This document shows positions 1 to 12,598 of a stretch of DNA of 64,000 nt, piece by piece. Every line of letters begins with the position of its first letter. Position 1 is the stretch's first letter. The position numbers were made by a program, and so were the translations under genes. This DNA is from Chromera velia (Eukaryota; Sar; Chromeraceae). The notes beneath the pieces were generated by a model. It was not told the DNA's origin. It made no database searches and worked only from the letters and a program-made list of their open reading frames with translations. The stretch is from the NCBI GenBank assembly GCA_018398765.1, contig JAHBMJ010001638.1, positions 1 to 64,000 of the forward strand, in the 5' to 3' direction.

Positions 1-18
1 ACACACACACACACACAC

Positions 19-57
<39 letters not shown>

Positions 58-72
58 CACACACACGCACAA
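1..72. repeat. (AC)n microsatellite
   Basis: Dinucleotide AC run with a few CGCA interruptions at the left edge of the window; it probably continues outside. Confidence 0.95.
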
Positions 73-863
73 CATCGATCAACCAAGTGTCCCTCTCCCT
101 CTCCCTCTCCCTCTCCAGCAGTAGCATCCCTCTCCCTCTCCAGCAGATAGATAGAGAGAGACAGGGAGGGAGGAACATAGGCTTCCGTAATTCAACGATG
201 CCCCACTTTTTCTGTGTCAGCCATCATGGTCGGCAGCAAAGGAAAGAAAAGAGGAATTCTGTCAAACGACGTGCCACAGAGTGCCAAAATTTGGTTCATC
301 AAGTCAGCGAACAGCAGGCAGTGCGGCACAAACTACGAAGCATACCGATACTAAGCCCACAATACCTAGACGTAGCTGTCATGGTCTTCCATCCACATTG
401 GAAATGAATGACGAATGGGCACAGACAGAAGAGACAGGGAGACAGGGAGAGAGAGGCAGGCAAACAGTCAGAAGCAGAGAGAGAGGCGGAGAGAGGTCTG
501 GACTCGAGCAGGTCCGCTGACCTCCTTCTAGTTCCTCTTCCCTCTGCCTGAGAGAGGACCGGAGAAAATCAGACTCCCTTTCCTTTTCTGCATTGCATTC
601 GGTTACCCAAAGAACTCGATCAATGCTTTGATGCATACGCTGGACACAATTTGTTTGGCACACGCACGTTGCATCAACACAACAAAGTAATCGATACACT
701 GATCGATCGATCTGAATTAAGTGGACTGACTTATTCCTATTCCGCTTCCTCCCATCCTGATTCTTTTTTTGTCTGTTTCGGCGGCCTCTCGGTTTTCGTT
801 TTGATGAATAGAACGACGTTCATAGATGAAGGAAGAAAAAAGGACTTCAACTTCATTGATTTA
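73..863. other. No gene recognised
   Basis: Contains short CCCTCT and GACAGGGA repeats. The short open frames on both strands look like low-complexity by-products. It is the 3' flank of the minus-strand coiled-coil gene that ends at 864. Confidence 0.6.
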
Positions 864-3800
864 CTAGTCTCCCTCTGAAAGATCCGAAGAAGCATCTGTC
901 TGTCCTTTTGACCTAAAAGCCAAAAGTTCTCTGCGTTCATTCATCATTAGATCGCCAAACTGCATCCGCACGTTCTCTGTCCACAGCACCCTCTGCTTCT
1001 GACAGAAAGAAAGCGTGGAAGAGCTGAGCCCCCCCAATATCACAAAAGCGCGTTGATCAGTGGCGACTCGTCTCTGAAAAAATACCTGAGAAAAGCCTCT
1101 TGTTTTGTTGTAAGCTGAAACAAACTCCCAGTGCTCCTCGTCCAACCTCAAATGGGAAAAATCAGATACAAGTGGACTTCTTTTTTTTTGCACGGACCTT
1201 GGATCTCTCTCCTATTCATTTGAGCCATCCTCTCTGCCTCTGACGTTCTCGCTTCCAGAGCTCCGACGTCACCTTTGGACCTCAACAGACTCGCCTGGAG
1301 GCTCTCCTCTGCTGCTGACACCTGGAGGCTCATTGTTCGCATTTGCTCTTCTGCCTTCGACGCCCTCACCTCCATGCCTCTCCTCTCATGTTCCGCAACC
1401 GCTAGGAGAGTTTCTGCGGCCTTGCGCTTTTCCTCCTCCTCTCGGACTTTGCCCTCCAGCCGGGCACTCTCAGCAACAGCCACATCGACCTGTAGTTTCA
1501 TGCGTTTATTCTCATACGTAAAAGAAATCAAAAGAATTCTGTATGAAAAGAAACAGCCACATCGACCTGTAGTTTCATGCAAGTGCAGTGACCGAAGTAT
1601 GCATGAATCTATTGAGATTCTCCTAGAATACCTGGCACTCCTGGTGCCCAATCAATTCGAAAAGGGTTCTTCTATGGAATGGATACGTCGCGCACAGTCT
1701 GGCACAAAATGACACAAAGAAGTGTCCGGGGAATTCATTCAAAAGCTAGGACCCAGCCTCCGAAACTTTCGGTACCTGAGGAGTTTCCCGTTACGTGTAC
1801 TGTTCGAGGCAAGATCTCTTTGCATTCCAAAGGTGTGCAAATTGAATCCCATCTATCTCCAGAGGGTGTCTGAAGATTGAGCGGAGAAATGGGCCTATTG
1901 AGAAGTCGAGTCTCCATGCACCGATAGATCAGTTCCCTTCGCTCAAAGAGGCAACACTTGGCTGAGTGCATGAAGATGTGAGGCAAGAAAGGGAGAGGAT
2001 ACGTGAGAAGACAGGCACCACTTCCCATGCACGGTTTTATAGTTTCCCTCGCGACTGATTACGGCCCTTTCTTTTCCTTTCCTGAATGATCGACGTGCAC
2101 TCACTCACTCATGTACGTATCAATCAATGTTCCTTCCTTACCTGAGACGCGAGGGTCTCCATCTGTTTGTGGACGGCTTCTAGCTCCTCCTTCATGTTCT
2201 CCTGCAACCTCACAGAGGAAGGAAGACACATTCAAACAGAGACAGTGTTTCTTTTCAGACTTCTCTTCATGCCTTTGGGAGGTTAGAAAAAGAAGAGGCA
2301 TGCTCTCATGAATGTTTCTCTCTGCGGGGCGTCCTTCTTCTTTTCACTGCACTGCATTCACACGCGGTCTTGCAATCGTGTATTCAGTGATGAAATCAAT
2401 CATCCCCTTAATTGCTTGTATGCGGCGCTTTTGTTGCAGCGGCCCAAAAAGCAAGAAACACTCGGAACTCACAGGCCCCCCTGAATAGCATCAACCGGCA
2501 GGCCCGGCGGCTTTCTCTGATTACCTTGTATTAATTCATCTGTTTCATCTATCCCTGCTGAGCACAATGGTGATACGACGTACACTACTGACTGACGGAC
2601 CCTAAAGTGCTCGAGCTTCTGTTGTTCCTCTCCTGCTTCCGCCTGCGTCTTCTCTCTCTCGTATTTCTCGACCAGAGCTGCGAGGCGAATGAGCTCTCCT
2701 CTGTAAGCATCCAGTTGCGCTCGCAGCTCCGCGTTCAAAGTGAAGCCCGAGGATCTTCTGGCCGTCTCGAGTCGCCTCTCGAGAGACTCCCGCGAGGCCT
2801 CGGCGGCAACAGCCAGCAGAAGATGCCGCTGCAGTCTGACAAGCTCCCGTAAAACCTTGTGGAGAAAAGTGCCTGCTTGTACAGCAAATCATGTAAGGGT
2901 GAGAGGTGGAAGAGGAAAGCAATCAACAAATCAAATACGTCCATGCTCTTTTCCTCATTCTCTTCTTTTCTGTTCACTACACTGCACTGCACTCCACGGA
3001 ACTGCATTGATTCCGCAACACACAAGCAGTTCAGTGTTGAACTCCAGAGGCCTTTGAAAACACAAAATTCGGTAGCGATCAGAATCCGTACAGAGATTCA
3101 CGAATATCGGAGCAAAAGTTCATCGAAATCTAGCGACCAGATTTGTGCAAGGACATAGAGAGGACAATGCCGAGAGATGCGAAGCAAAAACACAGTTGCA
3201 TTGAATCAAGCAGGACGAAAGGGCAGACACCCACCAGGCGGAACTTTGGCAGTTCGGGCACTGCTCGGAGATGCCGCGCCACTTCCAGCGAGGCGTGGGG
3301 ATACGGAAGGTGTTCTCGAGGCGCTTGGCGGGACAGAAGGAGAGGGTGAGAGTCTTTCTCTATCTCCTCTTTCGTCTTTCGAGAAGTGGTAGGGAGATGC
3401 GGCGTCCCCCTTTTGAAGTGCCCACTCAACCGCGAACCCCCTTTGCTGCGGTGACTGTGAGTGAGATCTGCTGTCTTCCTCTTCTGCCACTCCCCGGTAG
3501 CTGTGTCCCACAGGGGACGGAGATCTCCTTCCCCTCGAACTACCCGCTCCCCTCCCCCCCCCAGCTTTCTGAGGGGAATTTGCGGATTTGAGGGACAGAG
3601 ACCGCAGTTGCGCGTCCGAAGGGTACCCGGGAAGGTCACGCAAATCCCCTGAGGGAGGGAGACCCGGAGGGGGGGTCTGGGCCCACCACCTGGAGAGGAG
3701 ATCTTTCATCAGAGTCAACAGAGCCAAAATCTCATTCCGCATATTTCGCAATTTGCGTGCGGAAGAGTGTTCCCTTTCCCCGGCCTCCAATAATTCCTGA

Positions 3801-4553
3801 AATCAGCCAGACATTCATCTGATGGATCGATGGAAAAAAAGGAACTTCGATCGGCAGAAAAGTCCTGTCCTGCACCGCATTTTCTTACGAGGACGAATGA
3901 ATCAAATTCAACAGATCATAACGTATCGACCCACTGAGAGAGACAAAAGAGAAAATGAAACGTTTTGAAAGATATGCATGGGGGTTAGCCCACAGGACAA
4001 TAACGGAGATGACTGCATGAACAGACACTTACACGTTTTTGTTATGCAAGAGTGGCTGAGTGAGTGGGTGACTGATTGGTGACTGATTGGCTCACCCACT
4101 CACTCACTGACTGGTTGGCTCACTCACTCACTCACTGATTCTTTCACTTACTCTTTTGAGGCTTTGCACTTCAAGTTTGAGTCGGACATCAGCGCCGTCG
4201 TTTGGAGGGGCGCGCGGGGGCGACTCAAAGTGGTAGACGTTCGTCAGTCGGCTCTTTGAATTGGAGTTGTTCGCGCTGGGGCTGATGGCGCTGCAGGGCT
4301 CGCCTGGGTTTGGCACCATGAGTTGTCGTCGGCTAATTTCCCTTTCTCTCTTTTGCTGCTGCTTCATCACTGGAGTCCACTTGACTGTGATCTTCGCAGG
4401 ATCCGTGGCGTTTGAATTTGCAGTTGCTTGTGTCTGTGCTTGTGTTTGTGCGGGGTGGGTTTCTCTGTCTCTGATCTGGTCGGGCTGCATGGTGATTGGA
4501 GGCGAGGCGGGCCTCGGGATGTTTGAAGGTGGCGGTGTGGGGGTCCTGATCAT
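864..4553 (-). CDS. Multi-exon coiled-coil protein, function unknown
   Basis: Proposed exons in gene order: 4553-4152, 3796-3235, 2875-2601, 2201-2142, 1489 to about 1193, and one or two short 3' exons ending at the stop at 864. The first exon starts with ATG and encodes a Pro/Thr/Gln-rich head; an in-frame stop lies two codons upstream, which favours this start. Exon 2 is Ser/Pro/Arg-rich after a short helix. Exons 3 to 5 are strongly heptad-like with alternating Glu/Lys/Arg/Leu (for example LDAYRGELIRLAALVEKYER and KMQ-type helices), so the protein should form a long coiled coil. Phase is consistent through the first four junctions; the last junctions are uncertain. Donors include GTAAGT, GTGGGT, GTCCGT and GTAAGG. 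I recognise no family beyond coiled coil. A scaffold or cytoskeletal role would be a guess. Confidence 0.6.
1479..1580. repeat. Direct repeat duplicating a 3' splice site
   Basis: The string CAGCCACATCGACCTGTAG followed by TTTCATGC occurs at about 1479-1505 and again about 75 bp on, at about 1553-1580. In the coiled-coil gene (minus strand) each copy contains ACTACAG|GTCGATG. The copy nearer 1489 is the proposed exon acceptor; the other lies upstream in the intron. Confidence 0.8.
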
Positions 4554-5756
4554 TCCTTAATTCTTCTTTTCTTTTTTTTTCTTTTCCTTCCTGCTCTGTT
4601 TTTTCTTCCCCCTGCAATAGATACACGAGGGGACTGGAGTTTGAATATTTTTGATACCTTTACGAAGATTCATATACAATCATATACATTCTCCTGAAGG
4701 GCTGTCTCGTTGATCTTTCAATTCCGTTTTTTTGCTCCACTTCGAAAGGCTCACAACGCCGTTTTCGGGCTCTCTTTTCATGCAGCTTCGCGGCTGATTC
4801 AGTCAGTTGACGTGCACTGTTTCTGTTCGCCTTTCCAAGGATGATTGCACTCATCTGCCTTGGGCTGCTTTGGGACGGGAGAACAGCACTGGCAACGCAG
4901 CAAAAAAAAGAAACAAAGGGACGATATATATATATATATAAGCATGCAGATGGGGCACATGGGTGGTCTGCCACTCTTTCGCATACTCACCTGAAAAGTC
5001 GTGGCACCTCTGGACCCTCTCCTTTATCTGTTCCGCTCTTCCTCTGTCCTCGTACTGCAAATTCTTTTAATACGGCGCGTTTTTGTACGCATACAGCCAT
5101 ACAATTAAGCCGTCAGATCCCCTTCTCACAATTAAGAAGAGGCCGAGTCCTTGGTGCTGAGGACCAAATCAGGCACAAAAACTGAAGGAACTCTTCAGGT
5201 GGAAGTTCCTGCAGCTATGCAATGGACTTTCGGAGTTTCGCCCCTTCTTGTTGAAGTTCCCACCCTTTCCACTGCAAATCTGACAGTGCTATATATATAT
5301 ATATATATATAAACAGAAAAGCAAAATTAAGCGAACAAAAAACGAACAACACGCGCAGGCCAATTAAATTGGATGCATTAGTTGGCGCGCTCGCGCGGGT
5401 CTGCAGATGCATATATCGATAAGAGCGCTCACATTGCGCGCGCGCGACCGCGGCCATGCAGCTTGCAAGTGCATGGCTGGGAAACGCGATGCGCAGCACG
5501 ATGCAGCACGTATATATATACCGGCCGTGTCACCGACTCACCGTGTGACCTCAACAATTCGTAATTCTGACATTTTGATGAGGATCGACGGCCGGCACTG
5601 TGAATCTCTGTCGGCTTCCTTGCGCCTTCTTGCAATGCGGGTGTGTTTTCTGCAAACGTCACGAGTTGTACAGTGTTGCTTAAATTCTGACGGCAGAGGA
5701 CGGCTTGCGGAACAAAGGAGACGAAGAAGAGGCGGACTTCGACTGACCGCGTAGTG
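4554..5756. promoter_or_regulatory. Divergent intergenic/promoter region with a possible upstream exon
   Basis: Lies between the minus-strand coiled-coil gene and the plus-strand TruB gene. It holds (TA)n at about 4924-4940, 5290-5312 and 5511-5520, GC-rich CGCGCG blocks near 5385-5455 and CATGCA motifs near 5455. On the minus strand 5054-4991 looks like an exon (TTTGCAG acceptor, 21 codons rich in Glu/Arg/Gln, GTGAGT donor), and 4860-4700 is also Lys/Arg/Glu-rich. I could not join them in phase to the ATG at 4553, so they may be 5' exons of an alternative transcript or chance. Confidence 0.45.
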
Positions 5757-6922
5757 ATGTGGAAGCGAAAACGGACGCAGACACGTCTTTTCTGCTGCTT
5801 TGCCCTATGGTGCCTGATGTATCATGTAAGTGTCCTGATTGCGAAATAACAGCGAGAACATTCTTATTTATCAGTACCGTCTCGTCTCCCGTCTCGTCTC
5901 CCGTCTCGCAAGCGCTTCTCTCCTGTGTGTGTCTCTATGTGTGTTTGCGCTCGCTTGCATCTGTATGTATGGTAAACGTTGCCTGCAGGTGGGCAGTCGA
6001 GATGCTCCCGGTTTGTCCTCTTTCCCTCCGAGGAGATCTGGGTTTCTGTCGGTTGGGAGACGCGAGAGAGGGTGGGGTAAGCACTCGAGACGGACAGAGA
6101 CGGGTAGACGGAGCGCGAGGCAGAGACAGCACAGCACTGACAGGCTGAGAGAGGGCACATTCGTTTGGGGACGCAGTCTGACCGTGCCAGCAGACCTTGA
6201 GAGCCTCCAGGGCTTTAAGACGACATGGCGGAAAACGGTCCCGAAAGGCACGGCGTACGGGTCTCGTGAGCTTGGCGTTGCTTGTTTCCGTTTGGTACCG
6301 CAGGTTTCTGTCCAGTGTGTACAGTCTCTGTCAGATCTGGACCTTGACGATGATTCGCTGCTGGGTGTGGCACACGTGTGGTCCCTGGACGGTCTGAGAG
6401 GTCTGAGTCCTGGAGAGACACAGGCTCTCCCGGCGGCTGCAAGGCTCAAAGATCAAGGGGAGGCCGAAGAAGACGAAGAGGACGAGGAAGAAACAGTGTT
6501 GAAAGAAAATGGCACGAAAGGCAAACAGAAGGAAGGGGGAAAGAAGGGTTTGCGGGATTCTGCTGCAGGCTTGAAGGGCGGGGAGCTGCCCGAAAGTCTG
6601 ATCTTGGGTATTGAGGGGGGGCAAGGGGCGCAAGACGGTTTAGGTTGGGGGGTGTCTCTGGATATTGACTTTGGGAATGATTTTCTCTGCCATTCAAGCG
6701 CTGGGGGTGATGTACCTGTGCCGCTTTTGGTTCTCCAGTGGGGAGTGGAAGTGTTGGCATCTGTCCCTCCCCCTCCAGAGAAAGGGAAAGGGATCGAGGA
6801 AGTCGAAGAGAAGGGAAGGGGAGGGCCTCGTCTTCCTTCGGTAGGCCTGATGTCTCTTTGCTTCCACCTTCCTTTCTTTTTTCCGTTCGCTTTTTTCCTC
6901 TGCCGTCCCATCATTGGTTCGC

Positions 6923-6961
<39 letters not shown>

Positions 6962-7511
6962 ATACACATGCACACACACACACACGCACGCACGCACGCA
7001 CGCACGCACGCATGCACATGCACACACATGCATACACTCTCTTTCTTTCTGCCCCCTTTTCTTCATTCATCTCTCTGTTCTTTGTTTGCGTCCTTCCTTT
7101 CTTCACGTGCTTCCTCATCTGCTCCCTTTCTTTCCTTCTCTGTTTTCGAACCCCTTTTCTGTTGCCTGTCTTCATCTGCTTCCCTCTCTGTCAAGTATTT
7201 TCTCTCTTCCTTCCTTCTTGTTTTCCTTTCTACCGCTTGCTCTTTTCAAACACGTCGCCTTCCCTCAGAATCAGTGTGTTTTCTTCACACCCTTCTTTGC
7301 TGTCTGCTTGATCTCTCTCTCTCTCTCTCTCTTTTGTTTTGCTTCTTGTTTCAGGGGATCTGCATGAGAGAAAGTCTGCAGAAAACAGTTTTTTGAACAC
7401 CTGTTGTGCAACACGTATTCATCTCTCTCTCAGAAACAGCCTTGGCCGACCCCCCTCTTTCCCCCCTTCTGCTCATACACTTCCGCTCGTGTGTGTATCT
7501 GCAAAAAGTGT

Positions 7512-7545
<34 letters not shown>

Positions 7546-9536
7546 ATGCAGACCCCAATGCAAGCGCGAGAGCGTGACATGAAGGCCGCTCTGGCAAGGG
7601 CTCTGGAGGGTGCGGGGTCTTGTGGCCCCCACCCCCCATTTCGCTTATCTAGGCCGGGGCCCTTCGAAGCAGTTCTCGACAGCGTCCACCCCCTTTGGTC
7701 GTTGACACCCGAGGAGGGAGAAGGGACAATCGACCCTGTTAGGTGGATGTGTGCATTAGCAGTGCCTGGAAAAGAGGGGGAGGGGGAGACAGGAGACGGC
7801 AATGGAGAGGGAAAGGCGTTTGCGTGGATCCCGGTGGAGCGGCCTTTGCATGACGATTTGTGTGAGATGACTCTGGGATCAGGGGTTGGGATGGAATCTG
7901 AAGGGGGAGGGGACTCGTTGGCGTTGGGAGAAGAAGGAGAAGGGAGACGAGACCGGAGTTGGGGTTTCTTGAGACACCAGTTGGAAGAATTGGGACAGGT
8001 GTTCCTTCCACGTGTACAGGAATGGGCAGAGAAGCTGCGCCCAACTGTGAGAGTACGACGTGCCGTGAGTGGCGGAGAGGGACGCTATGCAATTGGCATA
8101 GGTATCCGCTTAGGCGGGGGGGAAAGGGAGACGGGGGACGACTTGGCACAAGATCCTATCTCGGAGCCTTCAAAGGTTTTTGATGAGAGAACGGACAGAG
8201 GAGAAGAAGAAGGAGATTTTGGTGGGAAGAGAAATATGCAAGAGGAAAGAACAGAAGAAAGAGGGGTGGAAATAGAGAAGTCATCTGCCTCCTTCTCTGG
8301 AGGGAAAAAGGCGGGAGGAGCTTTGCCACTTTCAGAATCGAACGAAAGAGTTGCACGGGAAACTGATGAACCTCTAGGAACGGAAGGAAATCCATTTGAA
8401 AAGTTACCAAAACAGTTTGATGGACACAAGAGTGCATCACACGAGGATGGAACAGTTTTGCCATCCGGTGGTGAGATTGTTGATCAAAGGGAAACTGAAG
8501 GAGATGGGTTCCCTGCTTCGGGGATGTGGTCTCAATGGTCGATTGAGGACCAAAAGAGACTTCTGGCCATTCCCTGTCCTAGTGGGTATGTGCCCCCTGC
8601 GCGTCTCTCCCCTCTCCATGAAGCGCGCCTGAAGACTTTGGCCTCCTTTGCGACCTCAGACGGGGCCGCAAGCGGAAGCGAAGCCCCCCTCGCACTGAGC
8701 ACATACAATCCTAGAGTCATGAGCATTCCGCCCGACCAGAAGCGAGGACGCCCAATTCGACCCAAGCATTTGGGTCACATGGTGGTGAACCCCTCAGATT
8801 TTGATCTTTTGAAGGTACGTGCGTGTCTGCGTGCGTCTTTTCTGTAAGTTCTTAGGGGGTGCTTGCGTGCTCAGCGCTCATGTGTAATTATGTGTATTCA
8901 TGCATATGTGCGTGCGGTTATCTGTATGTGCGCCGGTCTTTTTGGCTTTTCGCGTGCATATGAGTGAGTGTTTGTTTGATTTTGCATACCAATGTCAACC
9001 TTTGTATGAATAAGTTTGCGTATGTGCTCGTTCCCCTGTTGGCATCGACTTGCGTGTGTTTGAGTATACTCGGCAGAGAAGAGAACTGTGGCGGGTGGGC
9101 CGTATTTGTTCTTGCGTGTGTCTCTCTCGACCCGGGCGGGCAGGCTCCATGGGATTGATTGATTCCTTTGCCAGATTGCCTGCCTGCCTGCGTTTCTCTC
9201 TTGTCCAGCTTCTTGAGAATGAAGTTTCTAGCTGTTTGTCTCCATGACTCCTCGTCCAGGTGTTTGTTGGTCCCCTTTCCCCCCTTCAATCGATCAGGTT
9301 GACTTTTTGCCATTCGAAGTGGCTAGCGATATTCGCCGCCGGGTGGAAGAGGGACGCCTCTTCCTGCCACAGCCAGACGAAGGCTTCTACTTGGCTGTGA
9401 ACAAACCGAAGGGGCCCTCGTCCAATCAGGTCTGTCTGTCTACTTGTCTGTCTGTCTGTCAGTCTGTCTGTCTGTTTGCTTGTCTGTCTGTCTGTCTGTC
9501 TGTTTGCTTGTCTGTCTGTCTGTCTGTCAGTCTGTT

Positions 9537-9587
<51 letters not shown>

Positions 9588-10012
9588 TTGTTTGTCTGTC
9601 TGTCAGTCTGTCTGTCTGTCTGCTTGTCTGTCTGTCTTGCCTTGTTTTCTTTTCTTCTCTTTCTTGTCTTGAGTGGAAGCAGCAGAGGAGTAGCGTGTGA
9701 AACCAGTGATCACGTGAAAGTCTGTCGGGAGGTGGAGAGGCAAGGGGCGCTTAACTCTCACCTTTCGGGCCCCCTGCCCACGCTGTTTGATTGTTGGTGC
9801 TGTTCTTTTGTCTTTGTTCTTTCTTTCTTCCTTTTGTCTGTTGTGTTCATGAAGAAAAGAAGGGAGAAGAAGAAACATATAGTCTGTCAGTCTGTCTGTC
9901 TGTTTGCTTGTCTGTCTGTCTGTCTGTCTGTCTGTTTGCTTGTCTGTCTGTCTGTCTGTCTGTCTGTCAGTCTGTCTGTTTGTTTGTCTGTCTGTCTGTC
10001 TGTCAGTCTGTT

Positions 10013-10061
<49 letters not shown>

Positions 10062-10062
10062 C

Positions 10063-10098
<36 letters not shown>

Positions 10099-11565
10099 CT
10101 TGTCTGTCTGCCTGTCTGTCAGTCTGTCTGTCGGGCCCCCTGCCCACGCTTTTTGATTGTTGGTGCTGTTCTTTTGTCTTTGTTCTTTCTTTCTTTTTGT
10201 CTGTTGTGTTCAGGAAGAAAAGGAGGGAGAAGAAGAAGAAACATATAGTCTGTCTGTCCGTCTGTCTGTCTGTCAAAAGAGCCAGCCGTGGAGACTATCA
10301 TTCAGTCAGCCAGCCAGCCAGCCAGCCAGCTAGCCAGGCAGGCAGGCAATCACACGGACCAGCTGTATGAGAGAGAATTCAACGACCTTCATCCAAGAAC
10401 TGAACAGTTTGCGTTGCGGGCAGTTATGGGCTGATCCATCTAAAAAACAAAGAGTGTCTTGTAAAACTGACCGAGAGACTCACAAACAGGAGAAAAGATC
10501 ATCCATTATTAATACTTTCGAGAGAGACCTGCCGACGGATTCCGGGACCGGCTCCATTCGTTTACATTCTTGACACGCTTGTGAACTGAATTACGAGATG
10601 AGATTTCAAAAAGGACAAAAAAGTAAAATCAATCAAAATTCGCACAACCCAGACTGCATAGCTCGTGACACCGAGGCATGGTGTGGCAGCCACTCTTGGC
10701 ATCCTCGTCGCCGTTTTGTCCTCCCCACCCCGCAAATGCCTGCAGGTTCTCACACGTATCAAAAATCAATTCCTGAGAGCGCTCCAGACAGTTGGAGCTT
10801 GCAGTCGGTAGGCAGCTGGCCCTTCTTCTCGTCCGATCCCGTTCTTCTCACCTGCCTCTTATTCTGATGCTTTCATGGCACGGTCTCTGCTTGAGGTTCG
10901 TTGCCTTTTATTCTGTCTCTCTCCTTCTTTCTGCGTTCGGATGCTCTTCTCTGTTTTCTGGTCAAGATTGAGGTCTCTTTTTCAGACACAGTCTGTCCGT
11001 GTGCTCGAGCCGATGCTGTGTTTTTTATCCTTCGACCTAGGGGCGCGTACTCTGTTGCCACTCTCGTTCATCCTCCTCCACCTGGTTGGTTCCTCTGGGT
11101 GCGCGTTGACTCGAGTGCGTGGTCGAACGGGCAGGGGTAGAGAAGTTGGTTGTCTGCTCATTTCTCAGAACCCGAATGTGTGGGTTTCAGAGTGTGATTT
11201 TCACAATAATGTAACTTCCCTTTCTTTGCATCACCAACACCAATCAGGAGAGAAATGAAGAGCTACAAGGCAGGCCATGGGGGGACTTTGGACCCGTTTG
11301 CTTCAGGTCGGTCTGCCTGGATGTCCCTCCCTTCTGCCCTCCCTCCCTTCTGCCTTCCCTCCCTAGCTTTCTCTGCCTTGTACTTACCTGTCTGTGATGG
11401 ATGGATGCGGTTTTTGGCAGTGAAGGGAATTTGCCATGCAGTGAGTGAGTGCATTCTGATGCCTGCTTTACTTGTTGAAATCCTATCTGGGTGGGAGACA
11501 GGTCATGAAGGTTTCCTTCTCTTGTGACTCTTCACACACATACATTACACGTGTGCACACACACA

Positions 11566-11606
<41 letters not shown>

Positions 11607-12567
11607 CAAAAGCGCAGACGCACCCACGGAAAAAGCGACGTTTCCCCAGTGCTTTTTGCATCGAATAAATGGAGGATCCCGGTGGGCCTTCTTCTTTCTG
11701 TCAAACAACGATTGATTGAATCACCTGTTCGATTCTTTTTGTCTTCCTTCCTGTACTGTCTTCCTTCCTGCACTATCTGTCTCTCTGTCTCTCTGTCTGT
11801 CGCTGCAGGTCTCTTGATTTTGGGCTTTGGGAGACCCGCCACCAGGTACATGGGGGACTTCATTCACGGTCAGTCCGTCAGTCGATCAGTTGATCAGGTG
11901 GGTAAGCAGACGGTCAGACGGAAAGAGAGACGAGAAGGGAGGCAGAGAAGCACACAGCCGATTGATCATGCAGATTGCCTCCCTCCCTCTTTCACTCTCG
12001 TGTCTCTGATTCAATGTTGAAGTTTTCTGTCTGACTCGTGTGCAGTCTTTGAATGCATTTGAACGGACAGACAAGAAAGGAGGGAGGCACGGAGTCTCTG
12101 CAGTTTCCGCTGAAGTGAAACAGACTAGAGTGCCCGAAGCTCTCCGAAATCTTCCCCCTTTGTCTGTGCCTTGTCATTTTTCTTTCACAGCTGTTTCCCT
12201 TTTCTTTCATTGCATTCGGAGACAGAGGCCCCCTGGCCTTCTTAGAGGTGCGGAGAGAGTGGCGGGGGGACTTCGTTGGCAGAGAGAGAGGAAGCCGTCT
12301 TTGTTTGGTTGGATGGACGATACTTGGTTGGATACAGAAAAAGGAATGAAGCACAGTCTCTCTCTAAGTACAAGAAGGAGAAATCAGCAAAGCCTGCAGG
12401 CCTCTTCCCTTCTCCCTTCCTCTGAATCAGTGGAATATGCGAACTTACTTGCATTTTTTATGTACGTACGTACTTACTTACTTACTTACAGGCAAGAAGA
12501 TCTACAGGACCGTCGTTCAACTCGGAGAGGAGAGGGAAGGCTATGACGAGACAGTAAGTCGGAACGT

Positions 12568-12598
<31 letters not shown>

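Noticed and set aside
9430-10370. Long open frames rich in CLSV and DRQT repeats
   Set aside because: They are translations of the GTCT tetranucleotide array inside a TruB intron and occur in several frames on both strands.
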